Below, piece by piece: positions 49,319 through 58,283 of a DNA stretch of 64,000 nt. The notes under the pieces are model-generated. The model was not told where the DNA came from. It saw nothing but the letters and a program-made list of their open reading frames with translations, and did not search any database. Both the position numbers and the translations under genes were made by a program. How positions within the stretch are numbered: the stretch's first letter is position 1; each line of letters opens with the position of its first letter. This stretch comes from Dictyobacter alpinus. Lineage in GTDB: Bacteria > Chloroflexota > Ktedonobacteria > Ktedonobacterales > Ktedonobacteraceae. The stretch spans positions 806,001-870,000 of the forward strand of contig NZ_BIFT01000001.1 of assembly GCF_003967575.1 (NCBI RefSeq), read 5' to 3'.

Positions 49319-50191
49319 ATGGAAGAAGATTTGATCAGTCAGTTTGGGGCGCCGGATGCTCCTTATTGTAATCCTGAGACGGCAAAGATTGCTATTATTC
49401 CTGCTCCATTGGAATATAGTGTGTGCTATATGGAGGGGACGCGCATGGGTCCTCAGGCTATTTTAAATGCATCCAGTCAGATGGAGTTGTATGATGAGGA
49501 GTTGGACTGTTGTCCGATTGAGGCTGGCGTCTATACCTATCCTGTCTTAGATTATAATGGTATGGATCATGCGACTGCGTTGAAGACGACGGGAGATGCT
49601 GTCAGGCATGCACTTGCGCAGGGACAAATTCCGTTAACGTTGGGTGGCGAGCACTCACTATCGGCACCAGTTATTGAGGCTGTCCACGCACAATATCCTG
49701 ATCTGACAGTGGTTCATATTGATGCCCATGGCGACCTGCGTGATGAATATGAAGGCACTCCTCTTTCCCATGCATCTATTGAGAGGCGTGTGGTCGATAT
49801 GGGGATTCCATTGCTGGAAATTGGGATTCGTAGCTTTAGTCCTGAAGAGGCTGCGTTTATGAAGACCCAACCAGATGTTGCGATCGTCTGGGCTTATCAA
49901 TTGGCTAAAGGGCTGGCTCATATTCCGTGGGAACGTTTGAGCAAACATACCTATGTCACGATCGATCTGGACGCTTTTGATCCCGGTGAAATGCCCGCGG
50001 TCGGTACACCTGAGCCTGGTGGATTGAGTTGGTATCAGGTACTTGATCTGTTTCAAGAGATCAATAAGCGTAGCTGCATTGTTGGCATGGATGTCGTTGA
50101 ACTCTGTCCCATGGATGGTCAGACACGCGCCGATTTTCTGGCTGCAAAACTGGTCTATAAGATGATCGGCTATCGCCTCTTCTCCAAATAA
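49319..50191 (+). CDS. speB: Agmatinase-like ureohydrolase
   Basis: A 290-residue member of the arginase/agmatinase family. Binuclear manganese ligands are visible in LGGEHSLS, VVHIDAHGDLRDEY and VTIDLDAFDPG; EGTPLSHAS and GMDVVELCP complete the signature. It hydrolyses agmatine to putrescine and urea. Length and motifs favour SpeB over arginase. The start ATG follows AAGGAAGG at 49300-49307. With the two upstream genes it suggests the route arginine, agmatine, putrescine, homospermidine. Confidence 0.9.
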   Translation: MEEDLISQFGAPDAPYCNPETAKIAIIPAPLEYSVCYMEGTRMGPQAILNASSQMELYDEELDCCPIEAGVYTYPVLDYNGMDHATALKTTGDAVRHALAQGQIPLTLGGEHSLSAPVIEAVHAQYPDLTVVHIDAHGDLRDEYEGTPLSHASIERRVVDMGIPLLEIGIRSFSPEEAAFMKTQPDVAIVWAYQLAKGLAHIPWERLSKHTYVTIDLDAFDPGEMPAVGTPEPGGLSWYQVLDLFQEINKRSCIVGMDVVELCPMDGQTRADFLAAKLVYKMIGYRLFSK

Positions 50192-50867
50192 GCAACACTC
50201 ATGCGCACGTTTCTACATCTCAACTTTTGTGTGGGGCCACTTTTACGCGATGAAGTGGCTACCAAAGTGTTGGCACTTTTTGGTGGTATGCAAACGCGTT
50301 ACAGATGAATCCCGTTACACATGGGCCATTTACCCACAGCACAGCTATAGCATATACGACGCCATGCACTGGAATAAACATGGTCAGCCACTATACAGGA
50401 ATATGCTCTATGGCTTTTCAAATGCATGCGAAGTGGATCAGGAGCTCAGCTTTTGAAAAAGGATTATAATCCTTTGAACCCGCTTCACCATTCGTTTATA
50501 GGCTGGACGCCATTGTGGGTAGAGTAGTGGAAAGAGCAAAAGTTGTGGTATACTAACAGGGACGCGCCCCACACATCCTGGCATCACGGAGCACAGCGCG
50601 TTATGCATTCAGAGTAGATGCGGAACGACCGACGGGAGGGAATCTCGATCAAAGATCTTGCCGATCTGTCCACTACTTTTAGGAAATCCCCATATGGCAC
50701 GCCATGCCATTCAATCAGATGAGTAAAGGCGCTAAAGAAGGCGATGGAAGACGCAAGACGCTTCCACGTAAGCTCATCCAAACAAAATTACGGGTTGCCA
50801 ATGCGCCAAAGCAAGCCGCGAAAGCGAATGTCTGATTGCTTTTTACAGCTTGACATTGAAAGGAAAC
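50192..50867. other. Intergenic stretch upstream of the repeat protein
   Basis: A 676-base stretch with no supported gene. TATACT near 50551 could be a -10 element for the disordered-protein gene, leaving a leader of about 300 bases. The short plus-strand frame at 50229-50456 has no family likeness. Small imperfect hairpins occur but none stands out. Confidence 0.4.
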
Positions 50868-52265
50868 ATGACCAGAGAATTCAACAAGCAGCGACGAGAT
50901 GGCTCACGTCCGCCATTTCGCAATTCATCCTCCAGCCGCTACGGAGACGAGGGATCTTCACGTCCAGCTCGGCCTCGCCTCAACCGAGAAATGGTAGATC
51001 GCGCCTGGGAAAATGGAGCCAACAGAACACATGCGGATTATCATCCACGCAGTTCCAATGGATCAACCCAGTCTTCCAATAACTGGCGCAGAAATAACAA
51101 TGACAATTCCTCTCAGCAATCACAGGGTGACCGCCGACCTTATGGCCAACGCCAGGGTGGCAATTATCAGCGCTCAGAACGTCCTTATGGCAATCAACAG
51201 GGCCCTCGCTCCCGGTCCTTTAATAATGGCAACCGTTCCGATGATGCTGGCTCCGGCAGACCAGCCTATGGCAACCGTCCAGGCCAGGGTCAGGGCTACG
51301 GCAACCGCCCTGCCTATGGCAATCGATCCAATGACGCAGGTACTGGTAGACCTGCCTATGGCAATCGTCCCGCATACGGTAATCGCCCGGCTCAAGGCCA
51401 GGGCTATGGCAACCGTCCCGCATACGGTAATCGATCCAATGACGCAGATACCGGCAGACCTGCCTATGGCAATCGATCCAATGATGCAGATACCGGTAGA
51501 CCTGCCTATGGCAATCGTCCCGCTTATGGTAATCGTCCGGCTCAAGGACAGGGCCAGAACTATGGTAACCGCCGCAGCAATAGCGAAACTCCATATACCC
51601 CAAAGGGGCGCCAGGGATCTCGGCCACAGGATCGCAATTCAGCAGCACCCGCTCAGGGAGAATTTACGCCCGGAACACGTGGGGCAGCACGCCATACACG
51701 TCCAGAACGCGATTTCCGAGGCAGAGGCAACCCACGACAGTCTTTCCGTCCACGGCCTCAAGAGCCACGCGCACCTAATCCACGCTGGCTAAGCCGTCCA
51801 GTTGTCCAGAAAGCACGGGAGGAAAAACGTCAAGAAGAACTCATGCAGCAGTTTGAGGGTGACTACGAGCAGTTTGATGATACTGAAACACCTCAAATTG
51901 TTGAGCAGAAGGAGCGTGGTAATAGTTATCAACGATCACGCAATGAGTCGGCTCCAGAAAAGCATGTAACGCGCTTGCCAAATGGCCGGGTCATCAAAGG
52001 CTCACGGCCAGCTCAACGTAAAAATGCACAGTTCTGGACCAGCATTGATGGTGACGCAGAGAAGCTCGTCGAGCAGGTAACTGAGAGAGAGCCTGTAGAA
52101 GATTCATCTTTTGAGGGCTCCAGATCGACATCTACCAACCGAGCACCACGACGCACTGCCTCCTCACGCGTTAAAAAAGGTAGTAAAAAAACTGAGAATA
52201 AACAGCCCGGGACAAGTGGCCCGAAGCCTTCACAAAAAGGCTTTAAATGGCCTTCTCAGGAGTAA
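50868..52265 (+). CDS. Intrinsically disordered PAYGNR-repeat protein
   Basis: A 465-residue protein from ATG 50868 with AAAGGAAA upstream. Nearly the whole chain is low complexity. Residues about 128-232 hold eight PAYGNR units mixed with GQGYGNR and SNDAGTG or SNDADTG spacers; the flanks are rich in Arg, Asn, Ser, Gln and Gly (NNWRRNNNDNSSQQSQ). The tail is Lys/Arg-rich and ends FKWPSQE. Tyr/Arg-rich disorder of this sort is typical of RNA-binding, phase-separating proteins. No folded domain is recognised; a short LPNGRVIKGSRPAQRKNAQF segment near residue 370 is more ordered. An RNA or ribosome-associated role is inference. Confidence 0.72.
   Translation: MTREFNKQRRDGSRPPFRNSSSSRYGDEGSSRPARPRLNREMVDRAWENGANRTHADYHPRSSNGSTQSSNNWRRNNNDNSSQQSQGDRRPYGQRQGGNYQRSERPYGNQQGPRSRSFNNGNRSDDAGSGRPAYGNRPGQGQGYGNRPAYGNRSNDAGTGRPAYGNRPAYGNRPAQGQGYGNRPAYGNRSNDADTGRPAYGNRSNDADTGRPAYGNRPAYGNRPAQGQGQNYGNRRSNSETPYTPKGRQGSRPQDRNSAAPAQGEFTPGTRGAARHTRPERDFRGRGNPRQSFRPRPQEPRAPNPRWLSRPVVQKAREEKRQEELMQQFEGDYEQFDDTETPQIVEQKERGNSYQRSRNESAPEKHVTRLPNGRVIKGSRPAQRKNAQFWTSIDGDAEKLVEQVTEREPVEDSSFEGSRSTSTNRAPRRTASSRVKKGSKKTENKQPGTSGPKPSQKGFKWPSQE
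51240..51560 (+). repeat. Coding tandem repeats within the disordered-protein gene
   Basis: The unit CCTATGGCAATCG with variants (CGCATACGGTAATCG) recurs, separated by the ATCCAATGACGCAGATACC spacer. The repeats keep the reading frame and differ mostly at third positions, which points to selection on the protein sequence as well as slippage. Confidence 0.75.
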
Positions 52266-52320
52266 GTATTCGTTTTTTGTAACTATTCAGGTCTGGTCGA
52301 TGCCTACGGCATCAACCAGC

Positions 52321-52387
52321 TTGTTCTTGTGCCGTTGCAGAAAATTGTCGGCTATGCCAACAATTTTCTGCAACGGCACAAGAACAA
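52321..52387. repeat. Perfect 28-base-pair inverted repeat
   Basis: The left arm (52321-52348, TTGTTCTTGTGCC then GTTGCAGAAAATTGT) is perfectly complementary to 52360-52387 across an 11-base loop. A second near-perfect hairpin (AATGCTTGC / GCGAGCATT) follows. It is too long and lacks a T run for an ordinary terminator. Confidence 0.8.
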
Positions 52388-52491
52388 TGCTTGCTCTGCG
52401 AAGCAATGCGAGCATTTGAGCTAGAAATGGTTCTGAATAGTCACTCAGCAACGTTGGATATCCCTCTCCGGAGGGTATCGGAGTAGCGAGC

Positions 52492-53436
52492 ATGTCTTAT
52501 CCCAGCTATCTTAATCTCTATGAAACAGGCGAATTAGCAAAACGCGCGGATGCGGCCTGGGAAGTTTTACGCAATTGTACTATCTGTCCGCAAAATTGCC
52601 ACTGCAATCGCATCGCCGGAAAAACAGGTGTCTGCCGCTCTGGTACAGAAGCCATTGTGGCCTCATGGAATGTGCATCGACGTGAAGAGCCACCTATCAG
52701 TGGAACACGTGGAGCCGGGACTATTTTCTTTGGCTATTGTCAGGCACGTTGTACTTATTGTCAGAATTTCTCGCTCAGCCAGGGCGGATTGGGCCACCGG
52801 GTTGGTCCTGAACGGCTGGCCGATATGATGCTCTATTTACAAAAGAAAAAATGCCACAATCTAGATCTGGTTACCCCAACACACTTTGTACCACAGATTC
52901 TAGCCGCACTGGTCATTGCCTGTGAAAAGGGCTTACGCCTGCCCCTGGTTTATAATTGTGCAGGTTATGAGAATCTGGAAACCTTACAATTACTGGATGG
53001 TGTGGTAGACATCTATTTGCCCGATTCAAAGTATTCTGACAACAAAAATGCGTTACGTACCTCCAAAATGCCTCGCTATGTTGATCATAATCAGGTAACT
53101 TTGCGAGAAATGTATCGCCAGGTTGGTCCTCTAGAATTAGATGAAGAGGGCATTGCCCGACGAGGATTGCTGATCCGTCACCTCGTCATGCCAGAAGATG
53201 TTTCAGGGACACGCGACGTGCTGCGCTGGATCGCGGAAGAGCTAGGACCTGAGACACCGGTCAGCCTGATGGACCAATATTTTCCAGCATGGAAAGCCGT
53301 TAATGATCCTGTACTTAATCGACGTTTATCCTGGGCGGAATATAATACTGCCCTGGAAGCACTCGATGAGTTTAATTTTACCGCCGGATTTGTTCAGGAA
53401 GATCTGGTTGAAGTAGACACAACCTCTAATACGTAA
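52492..53436 (+). CDS. Radical SAM protein, PflX-like
   Basis: A 314-residue radical SAM protein of the PflX (pyruvate formate-lyase-activating-like) group. The cluster motif is CQARCTYC near residues 83-90. Before it stands a second cysteine set, CTICPQNCHCNR plus GVCRSG, found in this subgroup and probably binding metal. A central TIM-barrel segment reads LRLPLVYNCAGYENLETLQL and VDIYLPDSKY. The C terminus has SLMDQYFPAWKA. The substrate is unknown: a glycyl radical or tRNA-type target cannot be told from sequence. No pyruvate formate-lyase gene lies nearby. Confidence 0.86.
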   Translation: MSYPSYLNLYETGELAKRADAAWEVLRNCTICPQNCHCNRIAGKTGVCRSGTEAIVASWNVHRREEPPISGTRGAGTIFFGYCQARCTYCQNFSLSQGGLGHRVGPERLADMMLYLQKKKCHNLDLVTPTHFVPQILAALVIACEKGLRLPLVYNCAGYENLETLQLLDGVVDIYLPDSKYSDNKNALRTSKMPRYVDHNQVTLREMYRQVGPLELDEEGIARRGLLIRHLVMPEDVSGTRDVLRWIAEELGPETPVSLMDQYFPAWKAVNDPVLNRRLSWAEYNTALEALDEFNFTAGFVQEDLVEVDTTSNT

Positions 53437-53444
53437 TAATAACA

Positions 53445-53473
53445 GGAGCAATCTTCATAATGAGGATTGCTCC
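53445..53473 (+). terminator. Inverted repeat after the radical SAM gene
   Basis: GGAGCAATCTTCAT and ATGAGGATTGCTCC form a 14-base stem with one mismatch and one-base loop. No T run follows, so termination is likely but not certain. Confidence 0.55.
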
Positions 53474-53639
53474 GATGTACAATGGACCAGGCACGTTATA
53501 ATCTGTAGAAGAAAGCTACACATCTCAATTTGAGACAAGTAATGGCAGTTGTAAGGATCTGACATGCTGTGTAGCCAAACATACGCTGTCAGAGGACACC
53601 TGGTTACGTGCCAGAAACATGCAAAATTGGAGAACCCTT

Positions 53640-54629
53640 ATGAACACTACGGCCACGTTGAGCCGAATATTCGCAGGCATCCAGCCAGAACTTGATCAAG
53701 TGGATGCCCTTTTTCAAGAACGAGCGACGTCTGGACTTACCATCCTTAATTCCGCTTCCATGCACGCTCTTGCTTCACCTGGCAAACGCCTACGGACAGC
53801 TTTGACTGTGCTCTCAGGCAAACTCAATCAGTATGATTTTGCGAAGTTACTGAAATTGAGTGTAGCTTTTGAGATGGTTCATCTGGCAACGCTCATTCAC
53901 GATGACATTATCGATGAGGCCTCTACACGGCGTGGTAATCCTACCGTCAATGCTCTCTGGGGCGATAAGATCGCGATCTTATTGGGCGATTATTATCTGG
54001 CAAAAACTTCTGGCTTGATTGCTGAGATCGAAAATCCACGTATCGATCGCCTGTTCGCGGATACCGTTGCGACAGTCTGTGAAGGCACCATTCTTGAAAT
54101 GATGACATCCGGTCGAGCTGATCTGACAGTTGAAACCTACTTCGAAAAAATCAAAAATAAGACTGCATGCCTGATTGCTGCCTGTGCTAAAGGTGGCGCG
54201 ATCTTGAGTGACGCAAACGATGAACAGGTTGAGTGGATCCACTCTTATGGCTTAAACCTGGGCGTTGCATTCCAGATCATTGATGATATTCTCGACTATA
54301 CAGAAGATCAAAGCACTATCGGCAAACCCGCGGGTAATGATTTGCGTCAGGGTATGGTGACACTACCATTAATCTATGCATTGCAAGAAACATCTCAAAA
54401 TGGTCATCAGCAACAGGTGCAGACCCTGTTGAATAGCGATGAACATAATGAAAAAGATATACTCGATATCGTGGATTGGGTTACTCATGGCTATGGCGTT
54501 ACTATGTCTATGAAGGAAGCTCACAATTTTGCCAATAAAGCTCGTGAGGATCTTTATCATTTCCCTAAATCGCCAGATCGCGATGTATTAGATGAAATGA
54601 TCGATTTTGTCATCAGTCGCAAACGCTAG
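53640..54629 (+). CDS. Polyprenyl diphosphate synthase
   Basis: A 329-residue trans-isoprenyl diphosphate synthase from ATG 53640 with GGAGA upstream. The first aspartate-rich motif is HDDIIDEA (FARM) and the second is QIIDDILDYT (SARM); GKRLRTALTVL and VEMVHLATLIHDD-like segments surround the first. It extends allylic diphosphates with isopentenyl diphosphate to a long chain, here probably for menaquinone, because the methyltransferase of that pathway begins 17 bases after its stop codon. The exact chain length cannot be read. Confidence 0.93.
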   Translation: MNTTATLSRIFAGIQPELDQVDALFQERATSGLTILNSASMHALASPGKRLRTALTVLSGKLNQYDFAKLLKLSVAFEMVHLATLIHDDIIDEASTRRGNPTVNALWGDKIAILLGDYYLAKTSGLIAEIENPRIDRLFADTVATVCEGTILEMMTSGRADLTVETYFEKIKNKTACLIAACAKGGAILSDANDEQVEWIHSYGLNLGVAFQIIDDILDYTEDQSTIGKPAGNDLRQGMVTLPLIYALQETSQNGHQQQVQTLLNSDEHNEKDILDIVDWVTHGYGVTMSMKEAHNFANKAREDLYHFPKSPDRDVLDEMIDFVISRKR

Positions 54630-54645
54630 TGGAATAGTAAAAATA

Positions 54646-55392
54646 ATGACAACAAATACTGCATTAGAAGAAAAATTTCGTGAGGTCGGGGGCAAACGTC
54701 CCTATGTCCAGCGTCTGTTTGGACGGATCGCTGGTATTTATGATTTGATGAACAGGTTAATGAGCCTGGGATTGGATAGATACTGGCGCAAACGTGCGGC
54801 ACGTTATCTGGCTCTGGCCACCGGTCAAACTGGACTTGATCTTGGCGCGGGGACCGCTGATCTATCGATCGCGGTCGTTAATGGTGCTGGTCCTGGCACT
54901 AAAATGATCGGGATGGATATCACACCCGAGATGCTAGATGAGGGTCGTCGCAAATTGGTCCGCATGGGACTACAGGACCGCATCGAGTTGCGTGTTGGCG
55001 ATGCCGAACATATCGATCTACCAGATAATAGCGTCGATGGCTGCTGCTCAGCTTTCATGGTGCGCAATCTGGCCGATATTCCGCAAGGCTTTCGTGAGAT
55101 GTTACGCGTGGTCCGTCCCGGTGGACGTGTGGTCTGCCTTGAGATCAGCCATCCTCCTGGCAAGATCTTTGGTTCACTCTTCTATCTCTATTTCTATAAA
55201 TTAGCACCACTTTTTGGTACTATTATTGGAAAAGCTTTTGAAGAATATAACTACCTACCAAACTCGCTTACAACGTTCCCAAAGGCGCCTGCCTTGAAGG
55301 AAATCATGGAAGAAGCAGGATGGAGTGATGTACGTTACTACTACCTTAATGGTGGCATTGTTGCTATCCATGTTGGTACGAAAGCTGAATAA
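54646..55392 (+). CDS. menG: Demethylmenaquinone methyltransferase
   Basis: A 248-residue class I methyltransferase of the UbiE/MenG family from ATG 54646. Visible are FGRIAGIYDLMNRLMSLGLD (family signature 1), LDLGAGTADLSIAVV (AdoMet site), NSVDGCCSAFMVRNLADI and LRVVRPGGRVVCLEIS, with the second family signature FEEYNYLPNSLTTFP near the end. It methylates demethylmenaquinone to menaquinone. It is in an operon with the polyprenyl synthase. Confidence 0.95.
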   Translation: MTTNTALEEKFREVGGKRPYVQRLFGRIAGIYDLMNRLMSLGLDRYWRKRAARYLALATGQTGLDLGAGTADLSIAVVNGAGPGTKMIGMDITPEMLDEGRRKLVRMGLQDRIELRVGDAEHIDLPDNSVDGCCSAFMVRNLADIPQGFREMLRVVRPGGRVVCLEISHPPGKIFGSLFYLYFYKLAPLFGTIIGKAFEEYNYLPNSLTTFPKAPALKEIMEEAGWSDVRYYYLNGGIVAIHVGTKAE

Positions 55393-55409
55393 ACAGCCTC
55401 TTTATCGCT

Positions 55410-55466
55410 GAAGATTGATCGCATAAGCATAATTGTACTCGAATTGGATTTATGCGATCAATCTTC
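55410..55466. terminator. Bidirectional terminator after menG
   Basis: GAAGATTGATCGCATAA (55410-55426) pairs perfectly with TTATGCGATCAATCTTC (55450-55466); a T-rich stretch follows. Confidence 0.8.
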
Positions 55467-55476
55467 ACTTTATTTT

Positions 55477-55872
55477 TTAACGCTTTTTTCTTCCAATCGC
55501 CGAAAGATCCCCTAGAAAATCTTCCAGTGAACTGGCCAGATCGTGTAATTGGGCCGCTTCAACCATAGAAATCTCATGACCGGCATGCGCAACACGATAA
55601 AGCATTTGCACGGTGGGATGTTTGGTAGCAGAGACTTCCCTGGATGGCGCACCAAGAAGAGATGCGCGCATCGCATCAACGCTAGCATTTACTTGCTCAA
55701 GGTCAGAGATATCAATAAAACTACCAGACCTGGGAGTAGCGTTCTGTGCCACTTCATCTGTAGTCTCCCATTGCCGTCTGGCACGCTTGCCCGCGGCACA
55801 ATAACAAAATTGTGGCTGTGTCGAATCAGAATTGAGTAAGCCACTATCATCACAAATTGGACAAATAGGCAT
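55477..55872 (-). CDS. Hypothetical protein with CXXC zinc ribbon
   Basis: A 131-residue protein. The N terminus MPICPICDDSG and the next FCYCAAGK provide four cysteines, a small zinc ribbon or rubredoxin-like knuckle resembling the DnaJ-type CPxCxGxG knuckle. The remainder is helical (QVNASVDAMRASLL; HDLASSLEDFLGDLSA). No further family is recognised. It lies downstream of the NUDIX gene on the same strand with about 80 bases between. Confidence 0.68.
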   Translation of the reverse strand: MPICPICDDSGLLNSDSTQPQFCYCAAGKRARRQWETTDEVAQNATPRSGSFIDISDLEQVNASVDAMRASLLGAPSREVSATKHPTVQMLYRVAHAGHEISMVEAAQLHDLASSLEDFLGDLSAIGRKKR

Positions 55873-55954
55873 TGCCCGTCTCCTTGCTCATCCAGAATAG
55901 TTGCTGTATGTTCCCACACTATATCATATGCAGGAAAAAACCTTCCCCAACGCG

Positions 55955-56419
55955 TTACGAGAGGCATTGGTGGCCGCTTAGATAATCCTTTAACATATGC
56001 TCGCAGTCAAAAGCCATATGCCCTAGAACAGCCTCAGGATCGCGCCAGCAGGCCTGACCCTCACCAGATCCATGTTCAGTCCCACCTTTTATGTGTCCAC
56101 GATAGGCAATCGAGACCGCCCGAAACCGTGGATCACGATCCACCGATGAATAGACACCAACAATGTTGGTAATCTCCACATCATAGCCAGTCTCCTCACT
56201 AGCTTCTCGACGCACACACTCTTCAAGCGTCTCTTTATAGCGTACGATACCACCAGGAATAGTATACCCCAGCCCATCACTACGATCGACCAGCAAAATC
56301 TGGCCATCTTTTTCAATAATCACACAGGCGCTGAGAATCGGCGAAATCTGCCCTAAAGTCAAAAGCGCAATAAGTCGAAAAATAATGCCAGCCAGCAGAC
56401 CTTTAATCTTCTCTTTCAT
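55955..56419 (-). CDS. NUDIX hydrolase
   Basis: A 154-residue enzyme with the full Nudix box from GGIVRYKETLEECVRREA to SEETGY (Gx5Ex7REUxEExGU). It has a hydrophobic N-terminal stretch, GLLAGIIFRLIALLTLGQIS, that may associate with the membrane. Substrates of the superfamily are nucleoside diphosphates linked to another group; the specific one is not clear. Its start overlaps the end of the Mrp gene by 17 bases, so the two are co-translated. Confidence 0.9.
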   Translation of the reverse strand: MKEKIKGLLAGIIFRLIALLTLGQISPILSACVIIEKDGQILLVDRSDGLGYTIPGGIVRYKETLEECVRREASEETGYDVEITNIVGVYSSVDRDPRFRAVSIAYRGHIKGGTEHGSGEGQACWRDPEAVLGHMAFDCEHMLKDYLSGHQCLS

Positions 56420-57302
56420 AATGACCCTCTTCTTTATCTGGTAACGTTGTTGGCTGCTGTTCGCTGGCCTGCGCGTTCCTGGCAGCGATCTGTTGGACTA
56501 CCTGCGCGGCAACGTGCTCGAAAGCCACGGCCACCGGGGAATCCACCAGACTAACAACGATTGGATACCCTTTATCTCCATTCGTGACGGCAGCAGGATC
56601 TAAGGGGATACGTCCAAGCAGAGGCAGTTCATCTAATTGCTGACGACGCTCATGACTCTCAGGAAAAATAGCGGCAGTCTGACCACAGTGGGGACACACA
56701 AAACCATCCATATTCTGTACCACACCCAGCACAGGCACATGGGCGCGCTGAAACATGGTTACAGCCTTGGCGGTATCTACACGGGCAATCTCCTGTGGCG
56801 TGGTCACCACAATCGCCCCTGTCAGCGCTATCTCACGACATAAAGTAGCCTGTGGTTCACTGGTACCAGGAGGCAGATCAATGATAAGATAATCCAATTC
56901 TCCCCAATTCACTGAATAGAGTAATTGACGTATCAGCATGCCTAACGCATCAGCTATGGGCGCGACAGCCTGTTCCTCGCCAATAAAAAATCCCACCGAC
57001 ATAATCTTGATACCATAACGCTGCAACGGCGGAATCTTTTTCTCTACGGCCAGATCTTTGCGTTCCGCCAGCGGCAAAATCACCTCGGCTTTGGCATCGG
57101 CACGTTTACGCACACCAACCATCATCGGGATACTTGGCCCATAAGCATCTCCATCCAATAAACCAACTCGAGCCCCCTGCCTGGCGAGAGATACAGCCAG
57201 ATTCACACTCACCGTCGACTTACCCACACCCCCTTTACCACTTCCCACAACAATCACAGCCCCAATATGCTCTAATTGTTCACGTCGTAGCTGGTGACTC
57301 AT
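56403..57302 (-). CDS. mrp: Mrp/ApbC-family P-loop ATPase
   Basis: About 300 residues from ATG 57302; ATG 57305 directly precedes it, and GGGGGAGG is upstream. The deviant Walker A is GSGKGGVGKSTVSVN, with LLDGDAYGPSIPMM following. The Walker B region is YLIIDLPPGTSEPQATL, and a CPHC pair (FVCPHCGQ) suits a bridging Fe-S cluster. Proteins of this family carry and insert Fe-S clusters. There is no N-terminal MIP18 domain. The NUDIX gene overlaps its end. Confidence 0.93.
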   Translation of the reverse strand: MSHQLRREQLEHIGAVIVVGSGKGGVGKSTVSVNLAVSLARQGARVGLLDGDAYGPSIPMMVGVRKRADAKAEVILPLAERKDLAVEKKIPPLQRYGIKIMSVGFFIGEEQAVAPIADALGMLIRQLLYSVNWGELDYLIIDLPPGTSEPQATLCREIALTGAIVVTTPQEIARVDTAKAVTMFQRAHVPVLGVVQNMDGFVCPHCGQTAAIFPESHERRQQLDELPLLGRIPLDPAAVTNGDKGYPIVVSLVDSPVAVAFEHVAAQVVQQIAARNAQASEQQPTTLPDKEEGHYERED

Positions 57303-57458
57303 CATGCCTCCCCCAAAAGAATACAAATATCCTCTCTTTATAAATCAGTATAAAAGTAATTTATGTATTTGACAAGCTTGCACGTTTAAAAAAAGTGCGC
57401 TTCAAATGCAGTATATGCTGCTACTATTTTACAGCTTATATCTACTATATTGTGTAGA

Positions 57459-58157
57459 CTATTTCTGTTGAGCCACCAAATCAATGCTAATCACGACTTT
57501 GTTTTCAGCGATCGCAACATTAGCAAGGTTAGGAGGCTGGATGCCAAAATCAGTCATAAATAGACTCGTGCTGGCGGTTCCTGTAATCGTATTACCACTA
57601 ACTTTACCTGTTACTGCAAAGGTTTCTTGATTGGTTTTCCCATGCATAGTTAGATTACCGGGCAATTGAAATGAGACCTGCTGTCCGTCAGTATACTGTA
57701 CAGGTAAACCTGCGGCACAGGTCGAGGTAAATTCAGCATTGGGATACGTATCTGTTTCCAGAGCCTGTGTCCGTACATATTGATCCCTCCTTGGCTCATC
57801 GGTCTTTAGAGTGCTCAGGTTCACCGTCAAATGTAATGTAGCCACCTGTGGAGCTTGTTTTGTGCTCACACGAAATGTTCCATGAACATCCCTGGTCTTA
57901 CCAATAGCATCTGTACTCGGCAAGTTGCGAATGATTAGATTCTCGTGCACTTTATAGCTAGCCGTCGTCTTGTCTGGCACAATCTCGAATGAGCGCAGGT
58001 CTGTACTCGAGGATGCTGGATTACAATTAACCGCCACTCCCGGCGCCTCACGAGGTGCATTGGCCTGCTGCGCAAAATAAAAAGAATAGGCAATACCCGC
58101 AGCTACAATGACTACCACGATAGCTACAACTATCAGAAGAGCTGTACGGCGTTTCAT
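57459..58157 (-). CDS. YceI-family lipocalin-like protein
   Basis: A 232-residue protein with an N-terminal membrane anchor or signal (LLIVVAIVVVIVAAGIAYSF). The YceI beta barrel follows: FEIVPDKTTASYKVHENLI, DVHGTFRVSTKQAPQVATL, AEFTSTCAA, FQLPGNLTMHGKTNQETFAV and DFGIQPPNLANV. Members bind isoprenoids in the periplasm or outer leaf, often quinones. Genes of menaquinone synthesis lie 2 kb away, but no operon is shared. Confidence 0.88.
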   Translation of the reverse strand: MKRRTALLIVVAIVVVIVAAGIAYSFYFAQQANAPREAPGVAVNCNPASSSTDLRSFEIVPDKTTASYKVHENLIIRNLPSTDAIGKTRDVHGTFRVSTKQAPQVATLHLTVNLSTLKTDEPRRDQYVRTQALETDTYPNAEFTSTCAAGLPVQYTDGQQVSFQLPGNLTMHGKTNQETFAVTGKVSGNTITGTASTSLFMTDFGIQPPNLANVAIAENKVVISIDLVAQQK

Positions 58158-58283
58158 ATGAAACCTCCCAGGGAAAAATAGTACATCTATTTCTGCTCAC
58201 ATTGTACGACACAGTTATGTGCACCAGATGAGAAATACGATTTTTTCACCAGGGAGAGATGAATAAACAGCCATAAAACAGCA

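Noticed and set aside
50229..50456. 75-residue frame after the agmatinase gene
   Set aside because: No similarity and no credible start signal.
51240..51560. CRISPR-like repeats
   Set aside because: The repeats keep a reading frame, differ in length and have no unique spacers; they encode the PAYGNR repeats.
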